Under the pieces are notes generated by a model, which did no database searches, was not told the DNA's origin, and saw only the letters and a program-made list of their open reading frames with translations. The position numbers and the translations under genes are program-made. Shown here piece by piece: positions 1 to 5,463 of a stretch of DNA of 7,615 nucleotides; the first letter of the stretch is position 1, and the number at the start of each line of letters is the position of its first letter. This DNA is from Micrococcaceae bacterium (GTDB lineage: Bacteria; Actinomycetota; Actinomycetes; Actinomycetales; Micrococcaceae): assembly GCA_003486025.1 (NCBI GenBank), contig DNHA01000080.1, forward strand, positions 1 through 7,615, given 5' to 3'.

Positions 1-240
1 CTGGCGGACGAGGTGATCATCGCCGTCGCGGATTCCGGGCCGGGCATCGAACCCGAATTCCTGGAAAACCTGCTGCGTTTCGGAGTGAGCACCAAACAGG
101 GCAATGCCCCGCGCGGACTCGGGCTCGCTCTGGTGCAGCAGGCGGTGGCGCGGCTTCATGGAACAATGACCATAGACAACGATGCCGGGGCGATATTCAC
201 CGTTACCCTGCCGGTAAACCTTGAGGAGGACAGCGCGTGA
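1..240 (+). CDS. Sensor histidine kinase, CitA/DcuS type, C-terminal fragment
   Basis: This is the last 79 codons of a gene that begins before the window; the frame is open from base 1 and ends at TGA 238-240. It is the end of a HATPase_c (GHKL) ATP-binding domain. The G1 box DSGPGI lies about 12 residues in, and the G2 box GLGLALV precedes a typical closing strand FTVTLPV. The FGVSTK segment between them is characteristic of the CitA/DcuS subfamily, membrane kinases that detect external citrate or C4-dicarboxylates through a periplasmic-type PAS domain. The sensor and dimerisation domains lie outside the window, so the ligand cannot be judged. The stop overlaps the GTG start of the next gene by 4 bp (GTGA), so kinase and regulator are almost certainly cotranscribed and translationally coupled. 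Confident as a kinase; the subfamily follows from the motif plus the neighbouring regulator and transporter. Confidence 0.88.
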   Translation: MADEVIIAVADSGPGIEPEFLENLLRFGVSTKQGNAPRGLGLALVQQAVARLHGTMTIDNDAGAIFTVTLPVNLEEDSA

Positions 241-959
241 GCTTAGCGGAGCCGAGCAGTGAGTTCCTGGTGCTCGTGGTTGACGACGAACCGGAGACCG
301 CCCGCGCGCACGCCACCTATGTGGACCGTGTTCCAGGTTTCCGTACCGGTGCTATCGCCGGCAACGGCTACGGTGCGCTGCAGCTGCTCAGTGAAGCCCA
401 CGAGGCGGGAGCCCCCTTCGACTTGGTCCTGCTGGATATGACCCTGCCTGACTTGCACGGGATTGACGTGGCCCGGCGGATGCGCGGGCGCGGTTATACC
501 CTCGATATTATTGCGATTACCGCGGTGCGCGACCTGGCCGTGGTCCGGTCTGCGGTAGCCACAGGGATTACCCAGTACCTGATCAAGCCGTTTAGTTTCG
601 CGGTCTTTGCCGAAAAACTGGAAAACCATCGGGCGTTTATTGCGACCATGCGCTCGGGCGGAACCTCCCCCTCGCAGGCGTCGCTGGATACCGCATTTTC
701 GGCGTTGCGCACCACCAGCGCCTCGGTGTCCCTGCCCAAGGGCCTGATCAGCCAAACACTGGAACAGGTACAGAACCATTTGGCCTCCAGCCCGGCCCGC
801 GCCTTTTCGGCCACCGAACTGGGTGAGGAATTGGGGCTTTCGCGGGTGACCGCTCGCCGGTACCTAGAACATTTGACGCTGATCAAGACCGCGGTGAAGC
901 AACCTCGCCACGGCACGCGTGGCCGGCCCGAATTCGAGTACCAGCACAATTCGCACTGA
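237..959 (+). CDS. Two-component response regulator, CitB/DcuR family
   Basis: A 240-residue regulator, the normal length for CitB/DcuR/MalR proteins. The receiver domain fills about residues 10-125: acidic pair D16-D17, phospho-acceptor D67 in LVLLDMTLPDLHG, switch T95, and conserved K117 in YLIKPF. A linker follows, then the family's C-terminal domain, which opens with LPKGLISQTLEQV and contains a helix-turn-helix at about 191-213 (SATELGEELGLSRVTARRYLE). It ends with the GTRGRPEFEY stretch typical of this family. The start is GTG 237, chosen because GAGGAGGA (223-230) sits 6 nt upstream and the GTGA overlap with the kinase stop is a standard coupled junction. The role is inferred from family and position: once phosphorylated by the upstream kinase, it probably activates the downstream DASS symporter gene. 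The specific inducer (citrate, succinate, fumarate, malate or other) is not determined. Confidence 0.93.
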   Translation: MSLAEPSSEFLVLVVDDEPETARAHATYVDRVPGFRTGAIAGNGYGALQLLSEAHEAGAPFDLVLLDMTLPDLHGIDVARRMRGRGYTLDIIAITAVRDLAVVRSAVATGITQYLIKPFSFAVFAEKLENHRAFIATMRSGGTSPSQASLDTAFSALRTTSASVSLPKGLISQTLEQVQNHLASSPARAFSATELGEELGLSRVTARRYLEHLTLIKTAVKQPRHGTRGRPEFEYQHNSH

Positions 960-1056
960 CTAGCTGCCATGCGCACGCACTCTTCGCTAAGCATATGCGG
1001 CATTGATCTGCTGCCTGGGCTCAATTGATATGACCAGCATCCTAGTGGCGCGCAAA

Positions 1057-1102
1057 TAAGTATTTCAGTTACTTAGCTCTCGGGACTAAGTTAGCGAAGT
1101 AA
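1057..1102. promoter_or_regulatory. Clustered AAGTA half-sites, candidate response-regulator operator
   Basis: The 172-bp gap between the regulator and the symporter holds no gene. Its A/T-rich central part carries four related 6-mers: TAAGTA (1057-1062), its complement TACTTA (1070-1075), TAAGTT (1087-1092) and GAAGTA (1096-1101). Together they form overlapping inverted repeats: TAAGTA/TACTTA with a 7-nt gap, ACTTAG/CTAAGT (1071-1076 / 1086-1091), and GTTACTT/AAGTAAC (1068-1074 / 1097-1103). CitB/DcuR-family regulators are known to bind A/T-rich repeated sites upstream of transporter genes, so this is the best candidate target for the upstream regulator. TAAGTT 1087-1092 also fits an actinobacterial TANNNT -10 with a weak -35 (TTCAGT, 1064-1069, 17-nt spacer). 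That promoter reading is tentative. No terminator is evident after the regulator gene. Confidence 0.4.
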
Positions 1103-1121
1103 CATTCGCCTAAGCCCCTTC

Positions 1122-1134
1122 AGGATCATCCTTG
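1122..1134 (+). promoter_or_regulatory. Ribosome binding site deciding a TTG start
   Basis: AGGA at 1122-1125 is followed by 6 nt and then TTG at 1132-1134. The frame is closed upstream by TAA at 1111-1113 and has no ATG nearby. The only close alternative, GTG at 1144, lies 18 nt after AGGA, which is too far. This fixes TTG 1132 as the likely start of the symporter. Confidence 0.6.
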
Positions 1135-2658
1135 TCACAAGATGTGCAATCCAGCGCGAGCGATGCAGCACGCATCGAACCCGCCGCTCCGACGACCGCT
1201 CCGCCGAGCCGCAAGCTGCTGTCCCTGCTTGCCGGCCCCTTAGTTGGTTTTCTCCTTTTCCTAGCACTGCCCGAGTCGCTGTCTTTCCAAGGGCAGGCGG
1301 TCGCCGGGTGTGCTGCATGGATGGCGATCTGGTGGATCACCGAGGCTGCACCCATCCCGGTGACCTCGCTGCTTCCGCTGGTGCTCTTCCCGCTGTTCGG
1401 GATGGACACCATGACCAACGTGGCCGCGCCGTACGCCAACCCGGTTGTCTTCCTCGTCATGGGCGGCGTGATCCTGGGGCTGGCCACGGAGCGCAGCAAT
1501 CTTCACCGGCGCATCGCGCTGCAAACGATCCGTGTTGTAGGCACCCGCCCGGATCAGATCGTCTTCGGGTTGATGCTTGCCTCCGCATTTATCTCGGCCT
1601 GGGTTTCGAACACCGCCACTGCAGTGATCATGGTGCCCATCGGTGTCTCGATCCTGCAACTGGTGCGCAATATCGATCCAAAAGCCGTCGACGCAAAATT
1701 CTCCGCCTCGATGATGCTGGGCATCGCCTACGGCGTGACCATCGGTTCGATGGCAACACTAATCGGCCAACCGCCGATGGCTCTGATGGCCGCATACCTT
1801 GATGCAGAGCTGAACTACGAGATGCAGTTCGGCAAGTGGATGATGGTGGGCGTTCCGATGGCGGCCTTCATGCTGGCCGTTGCGTGGCTGGTATTGACGA
1901 AGCTGGTATTCCGCACCGGACTGAAGCAGATCCCGGGCGGCAAGGATCTGATCCACGCAGAACTGGCAAAACTGGGCACCATGTCCACCTCCGAGCGTCG
2001 AGTTGCTGCGATTTTCCTGGTCGCGATTTTCTGCTGGGTTGCCTTGCCGTTTATCGCCAAGATTCCCGCCATTGCGCAGTCGATGCCATTCCTCGGCGAA
2101 ATCTCGGACACTCAGGTGGCTATGGGCGCGGCAATAGCCTGCTTCCTGGTTCCTGCAGGCAAGACCGCCGGCCCGCTGCTGAAATGGGAATCGGCACGTG
2201 ATATCCCCTGGGGCCTGTTGCTGCTCTTCGGTGGCGGCTTGTCGCTATCGGCCATGTTCACTTCCACTGGACTGTCGAAGTGGATCGGCGATCAAGTGAG
2301 CACGCTCGGAGACCTGCCACCGATCCTCGTCCTGCTCGTGGCCGCGCTGGTTGGCTTGGGCTTGACCGAACTGACCAGCAATACCGCCACCGCTGCCGCC
2401 TTCTTCCCGATCATGGGTGCGGTAGCCGTCGGGGTCGGGGTGGATCCGCTGCTGATGATCATCGTGATGACCTTGGCGGTGTGTTCCGCGTACATGCTGC
2501 CGGTAGCTACCCCGTCCAATGCCGTGGCTTTTGGATCCGGCGAGGTGTCCATCAAGCAGATGGTACGAGCCGGCATCTGGCTGAACCTGATCTCGATGGT
2601 GCTGATCGTTGGCGCCATCTACACGCTGCTTCCGTGGATTTTCGGCGTGAGCCTTTAA
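1132..2658 (+). CDS. DASS family (SLC13/INDY-type) anion:sodium symporter, probable di/tricarboxylate importer
   Basis: A 508-residue, strongly hydrophobic membrane protein. A polar Ala/Pro/Ser-rich cytoplasmic tail (about residues 1-28) precedes the first membrane segment. The family hallmarks are all present: WWITEAAPIPVTSLLPL (67-83) and the two pseudo-symmetric SNTAT motifs at 159-163 and 416-420. In VcINDY-like transporters the equivalent SNT motifs bind sodium and the substrate carboxylates. The C-terminal signature LPVATPSNAVAFGSG (456-470) is also there. Known members carry succinate, fumarate, malate, citrate or sulfate with Na+; the adjacent CitA/DcuS-type two-component system favours a di- or tricarboxylate here (inference). 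The gene starts with TTG and lies 172 bp behind the regulator, so it probably has its own regulated promoter. It faces prpE convergently across a hairpin. Succinate made by the methylcitrate pathway is a metabolic link to the right-hand genes, but a functional link is not shown. Confidence 0.92.
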   Translation: MSQDVQSSASDAARIEPAAPTTAPPSRKLLSLLAGPLVGFLLFLALPESLSFQGQAVAGCAAWMAIWWITEAAPIPVTSLLPLVLFPLFGMDTMTNVAAPYANPVVFLVMGGVILGLATERSNLHRRIALQTIRVVGTRPDQIVFGLMLASAFISAWVSNTATAVIMVPIGVSILQLVRNIDPKAVDAKFSASMMLGIAYGVTIGSMATLIGQPPMALMAAYLDAELNYEMQFGKWMMVGVPMAAFMLAVAWLVLTKLVFRTGLKQIPGGKDLIHAELAKLGTMSTSERRVAAIFLVAIFCWVALPFIAKIPAIAQSMPFLGEISDTQVAMGAAIACFLVPAGKTAGPLLKWESARDIPWGLLLLFGGGLSLSAMFTSTGLSKWIGDQVSTLGDLPPILVLLVAALVGLGLTELTSNTATAAAFFPIMGAVAVGVGVDPLLMIIVMTLAVCSAYMLPVATPSNAVAFGSGEVSIKQMVRAGIWLNLISMVLIVGAIYTLLPWIFGVSL

Positions 2659-2673
2659 CCCCGTATTGCAAGC

Positions 2674-2717
2674 CAAGGCCTGTCCCCCCACGATTTCTGT
2701 GGTTTGGACAGGCCTTG
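2674..2717. terminator. Hairpin between convergent genes, probable bidirectional terminator
   Basis: A perfect 12-bp inverted repeat, CAAGGCCTGTCC (2674-2685) and GGACAGGCCTTG (2706-2717). An inner 4-bp stem CCAC/GTGG (2688-2691 / 2699-2702) closes on a 7-nt loop, with small internal bulges between the two stems. It begins 15 nt after the symporter stop and ends 19 nt before the last base of prpE, so it can serve both converging transcripts. Neither side has a real U-tract (only GCTTTAATG on +). It is therefore an L-shaped or imperfect intrinsic terminator, common in high-GC Gram-positives, rather than a textbook one. Confidence 0.75.
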
Positions 2718-2736
2718 AGTGCTTTAATGCTGCTGG

Positions 2737-4641
2737 TTATCCTTGCGGGCGCAGGTAGTTCGCGAGGTCATCGAGCACCGCTGGATCTTCGATGGTCGAA
2801 GGCACCGTGTATTCCTTGCCGTCGGCGATCTGCCGCATGGTTTTGCGCAGAATCTTTCCCGAGCGCGTCTTCGGCAGCCCGGCTACCACGGTCACCTCGC
2901 GGAAGTCCGCCACCGGTCCGATATGCTGGCGCACCAGCGCAATGATCTCTTTTTTCAGCGTTTCCTCCGCGGTGTCCACACCCGATTTGAGCACCACGTA
3001 TCCGCTGGCGCGCTGGCCTTTGAGTGCGTCGTTGATGCCGATCACCGCGCATTCGGCGACCGCCGGATGGCTGGCGAGCACCTGTTCCATGGCGCCGGTG
3101 GACAACCGGTGTCCGGACACGTTGATCACGTCATCGGTGCGCCCCATGACAAACAGGTAGCCGTCCTCATCCAGGAAGCCCGAATCTCCGGTGAGGTAGA
3201 AGCCTTCGATCTGCGTCAGGTAGGTGTCGATGAAGCGCTGGTCATTGCCCCACAGCGTGGTCAGTGCGCCCGGTGGCAACGGGAGTTTGATGACGATATT
3301 TCCCTCTTCTCCGGCAGGTACCTGAGCTCCCAGGGCATCGCGGATTTCCACGTTGAAACCTGGTACCGGAGTGGTGGGGCTGCCGGCCTTCGCGGTCAGC
3401 TCTTCCAGTCCCAGCGGATTGGAGGCGATAGGCCAGCCGGTTTCGGTCTGCCACCAGTTGTCCACCACCGGGATGCCCAACAGATCCACCGCAAAGTGGT
3501 AGGTGTCCGGATCCAGCCGCTCGCCGGCGACGAATAGTGCGCGCAGCGAGGACAGGTCATGAGCGGCGATCAGCGCTCCGGACGGGTCGGCCTTGCGCAC
3601 CGCACGCAAAGCAGTGGGTGCGGTGAACATCGTGGTGACCTTGTGGTCCTGGATAATGCGCCCAAATACCCCGGCGTCCGGAGTGCCGATGGGCTTGCCT
3701 TCGTAGAGCACGGAGGTCGCGCCGGCAATCAACGGCGCATACACGATATAGGAGTGCCCCACGACCCAGCCCACATCGGAGGCGGTGAACATGACATCTC
3801 CCGGATGCACGTCGTAGATCGCGTTCATCGAGTACTGCAGCGCCGTGGTGTAGCCACCGGTATCGCGCACGACTCCCTTGGGGGAACCGGTAGTCCCGGA
3901 GGTGTAGAGCACGTAGAGCGGGTGGGCAGAGGCAACGGATACCGGACCGGCAGGCTGCGCGACCTTGGCCAGCTCATCCCAATCGTGCCACGTGACCTCG
4001 GAGGCGTCTTGGTATTCGCTGGGGCTGTGTTCAAATCCGTCGCGGTGGCTCACAATGACATCGCGCACCGAGTCTTCGGCGAGCGCCAAGGCCTCGGCCA
4101 CCGCCGGCAGGTATTCAATATGACGGGCAGGTTCGATACCGCCGGAGGCGGTGACGATGGCTACCGGCGCGCAGTCGGTAATGCGCGAGGCAAGTTCCTT
4201 GGGTGCGAAGCCGCCAAAGACCACCGAGTGCACGGCGCCAAGGCGCGCACAGGCGAGCATCGAAATGACGGCCTGCGGAATCATCGGCAGGTAGATCAGT
4301 ACGCGGTCCCCGGTTTGCACGCCGCGGTCGCGCAAAACGCCGGCGAAAATTTCCACTTCGCGCAGAAGTTCGCTGTAGCTGTACTCGGTTTTGCTGCCGA
4401 GCATTGCCGAATCGTAGATGAGCGCTGCCTGATCCCCGCGTCCGGCGGCTACGTGCCGGTCCAACGCGTTGACCGACAGGTTCAGCTGGCCGTCCGGGAA
4501 CCATTTGTACAGCGGCGCCTTGGAATCGTCGATCGCTTGGGTGGGTTCGCTGTCCCACAGCACATCTTGCGCGGCGGTGAGCCAGAACGCGGACGGATCG
4601 GTAGCGGCCTGGTTAAAGGCCTGGCGGTATTCCTGTGCCAT
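2737..4641 (-). CDS. prpE: Propionyl-CoA synthetase (propionate-CoA ligase)
   Basis: A 634-residue member of the ANL adenylate-forming superfamily that converts propionate, ATP and CoA to propionyl-CoA, AMP and PPi in the cytoplasm. This feeds the 2-methylcitrate cycle. Visible motifs: phosphate loop YTSGTTGSPKGVVRDTGGY (246-264), DNWWQTETGW (394-403), YLTGD (482-486), hinge GRTDDVIN (500-507), and catalytic Lys596 in KTRSGKILRK, the residue that protein acetylases usually modify. The choice of PrpE over acetyl-CoA synthetase rests on KGVVRD after the P-loop, DVGWVVGHSYIVYAPL, LPLPPG and HRLSTGAMEQVL. Acs proteins differ at these places (for example HRLGTAEIE). The start ATG (4639-4641) has AGGAGGG 4-5 nt upstream on the - strand. 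Length is normal for the family. It is divergent from gntR-prpD-prpB and shares a 171-bp control region with it. Activity on acetate as a side reaction is possible. Confidence 0.93.
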   Translation of the reverse strand: MAQEYRQAFNQAATDPSAFWLTAAQDVLWDSEPTQAIDDSKAPLYKWFPDGQLNLSVNALDRHVAAGRGDQAALIYDSAMLGSKTEYSYSELLREVEIFAGVLRDRGVQTGDRVLIYLPMIPQAVISMLACARLGAVHSVVFGGFAPKELASRITDCAPVAIVTASGGIEPARHIEYLPAVAEALALAEDSVRDVIVSHRDGFEHSPSEYQDASEVTWHDWDELAKVAQPAGPVSVASAHPLYVLYTSGTTGSPKGVVRDTGGYTTALQYSMNAIYDVHPGDVMFTASDVGWVVGHSYIVYAPLIAGATSVLYEGKPIGTPDAGVFGRIIQDHKVTTMFTAPTALRAVRKADPSGALIAAHDLSSLRALFVAGERLDPDTYHFAVDLLGIPVVDNWWQTETGWPIASNPLGLEELTAKAGSPTTPVPGFNVEIRDALGAQVPAGEEGNIVIKLPLPPGALTTLWGNDQRFIDTYLTQIEGFYLTGDSGFLDEDGYLFVMGRTDDVINVSGHRLSTGAMEQVLASHPAVAECAVIGINDALKGQRASGYVVLKSGVDTAEETLKKEIIALVRQHIGPVADFREVTVVAGLPKTRSGKILRKTMRQIADGKEYTVPSTIEDPAVLDDLANYLRPQG

Positions 4642-4698
4642 GTTTCCCTCCTGGGGCCGGGCGTCAAGGCTCGGCGGCTGTACGGTTGCTACGCCCTA

Positions 4699-4727
4699 AC
4701 CCTATGAGCGCAGTCACAAGTTTGCAA
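4699..4727 (-). promoter_or_regulatory. Predicted prpE promoter
   Basis: On the - strand, TTGCAA (4722-4727) and TAGGGT (4699-4704) are separated by exactly 17 nt. The first matches the -35 consensus TTGACA at four of six bases. The second fits the actinobacterial TANNNT -10. Transcription would begin near 4692, giving a leader of about 50 nt with a strong Shine-Dalgarno before the prpE ATG. The -35 coincides with a RamB-like TTTGCAA box, and a TGTATACA palindrome lies 6 bp upstream of it. Predicted by eye only. Confidence 0.5.
4718..4727 (+). promoter_or_regulatory. RamB/PrpR-like box (AAGTTTGCAA)
   Basis: AAGTTTGCAA resembles the TTTGCAAA-type element bound by RamB of Corynebacterium and the related PrpR of mycobacteria, which control acetate and propionate genes. 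That comparison is from memory. A weaker relative, AAGTTTACGAAA, begins at 4750, 32 bp (about three helical turns) away. No RamB-like protein is encoded in the window, so any such factor would act from elsewhere. The site overlaps the predicted prpE -35, and the TTGCAA core may simply be that -35. Confidence 0.3.
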
Positions 4728-4733
4728 GGCTTT

Positions 4734-4741
4734 TGTATACA
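4734..4741. promoter_or_regulatory. Palindrome TGTATACA, operator O1 (GntR-type)
   Basis: A perfect 8-bp palindrome in the context TTTTGTATACATTTTC. It fits the GT-n-AC core recognised by FadR/FCD-type GntR regulators and lies between the predicted divergent promoters. Its centre is about 45 bp upstream of the predicted prpE start. An identical palindrome is found at 4797-4804. It is the likely target of the GntR protein encoded immediately downstream. Confidence 0.65.
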
Positions 4742-4743
4742 TT

Positions 4744-4772
4744 TTCACGAAGTTTACGAAAAGATTTAGGGT
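4744..4772 (+). promoter_or_regulatory. Alternative gntR-prpDB promoter
   Basis: TTCACG (4744-4749, four of six matches to TTGACA) and TAGGGT (4767-4772, TANNNT) are 17 nt apart. The -10 hexamer is identical to that of the predicted prpE promoter. It would start near 4779 and give a leader of about 33 nt containing palindrome O2, which would then work as a roadblock. It competes with the leaderless promoter call below; both could be used. Confidence 0.35.
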
Positions 4773-4796
4773 TTACTGTCCCTTTTGGCTGGTTCG

Positions 4797-4804
4797 TGTA
4801 TACA
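4797..4804. promoter_or_regulatory. Palindrome TGTATACA, operator O2 (GntR-type)
   Basis: A second perfect copy of TGTATACA, in the context TTCGTGTATACAATCG. It ends 8 bp before the gntR ATG. It overlaps the -10-like TACAAT at 4801-4806, so protein bound here would block transcription of gntR-prpD-prpB directly. Its centre is 63 bp from that of O1, close to six helical turns, which suits cooperative or looped binding. Confidence 0.65.
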
Positions 4805-4806
4805 AT
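4801..4806 (+). promoter_or_regulatory. Probable -10 box of a leaderless gntR promoter
   Basis: TACAAT matches TANNNT, and the ATG begins 6 nt after it at 4813. That places the expected transcription start at or next to the A of the start codon. No Shine-Dalgarno is visible: the only purine run, CGGA (4807-4810), is 2 nt from ATG. Leaderless mRNAs are common in actinobacteria. No good -35 is seen 16-18 nt upstream, which is also usual for this class. Confidence 0.5.
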
Positions 4807-4812
4807 CGGACT

Positions 4813-5463
4813 ATGAAAGCAAGCGACAAGGTCTACGAGAGCCTGCGCCGCGACATCGTCGAATGGCGGTTGGCACCGGGCACGGTGCTCGCCGAGGTGG
4901 AACAGTCCGCCAGGCTAGGAGTGTCCCGCACCCCGGTGCGTGAAGCTCTGGCCCGCCTGGTCGCCGATGGATTAGCGGTGCAGCAGCGCGGCCGCGGTGC
5001 GATTGTCTCCGAAATTTCGGACACGCACGTCGAAGACCTCTTCGTTCTTCGCCGGGCGCTGGAATGCGAAAGCGCACGCCTCGCGGCACGCTCTGCCCAG
5101 CGCGCTGACTTTGCCTTGCTGGCCCAGCGATTCGAAACTGCCGCGCAGCAATTGCGCGCCGAAGCCGCCACCGAAGGCTACTACCAGCTGGTCAGCGAAC
5201 TCGACGAGATGGTCGACGAGGCAGCGAACAACACATATCTGTCCAATGCGCTGCGCACGCTGCGCGTCCACCTGCAAAGGGTCCGCCGGCTGGCCAAAGA
5301 CAATCCGCAACGATTATTGGAATCCGCCGGAGAACATGCGGCGATTGCCCGGGCAATCGCCAGCGGGAAACCGGAGGTAGCCGCCGCGGCCACCACGGTC
5401 CACCTGCACCAATCGTTTGAACACATCATGACCCACGCGGTCGCCACTGAAAGGACACCATGA
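4813..5463 (+). CDS. GntR family (FadR/FCD subfamily) transcriptional regulator of the prp genes
   Basis: A 216-residue one-component regulator. The N-terminal winged helix covers about residues 4-68 ([18 protein letters not shown], then the recognition region [15 protein letters not shown] at 35-49). The FCD ligand-binding domain covers about 72-210. FCD proteins bind small organic acids, often through a metal held by His/Asp; here H175 (GEHAAI) and H197, 22 residues later, occupy two usual ligand positions. Where the family normally has Phe-His, this protein has Leu130-Asp131. The start ATG has no Shine-Dalgarno and is probably leaderless. The stop overlaps prpD by ATGA, so the regulator is cotranscribed with the genes it is presumed to control. 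Likely ligands, by inference, are propionyl-CoA, 2-methylcitrate or 2-methylisocitrate. Lysine codons here are 3 AAA to 1 AAG, unlike prpD, which suggests modest expression. Repressor versus activator is not decided. Confidence 0.88.
   Translation: MKASDKVYESLRRDIVEWRLAPGTVLAEVEQSARLGVSRTPVREALARLVADGLAVQQRGRGAIVSEISDTHVEDLFVLRRALECESARLAARSAQRADFALLAQRFETAAQQLRAEAATEGYYQLVSELDEMVDEAANNTYLSNALRTLRVHLQRVRRLAKDNPQRLLESAGEHAAIARAIASGKPEVAAAATTVHLHQSFEHIMTHAVATERTP

Noticed and set aside
991..998. Palindrome GCATATGC after the response regulator gene as an operator or terminator
   Set aside because: A single short palindrome with no loop, no T-run and no second copy; expected by chance at this length.
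1003..1031. TTGATC / TGATAT as a symporter promoter
   Set aside because: The -10 matches neither TATAAT nor TANNNT well enough; the start site remains unknown.
1144..1146. GTG 1144 as the symporter start
   Set aside because: It is 18 nt after AGGA (1122-1125); TTG 1132 has the proper 6-nt spacing. The difference is only four residues in the polar tail.
1308..1802. Open frame on + in another frame inside the symporter gene
   Set aside because: Low-complexity Arg/His/Asp-rich translation nested in a well-supported membrane protein gene.
2737..4641. Acetyl-CoA synthetase (acs) as the identity of the - strand ligase
   Set aside because: KGVVRD, HRLSTGAMEQVL and the VGHSYIVYAPL block are PrpE-type, and the gene is divergent from prpD-prpB.
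3559..4707. Long open frame (382 codons) on + opposite prpE
   Set aside because: It is antisense to a gene with every PrpE motif, its translation is Arg/His/Gly-rich with no recognisable domain, and it reflects the GC-rich third positions of prpE.
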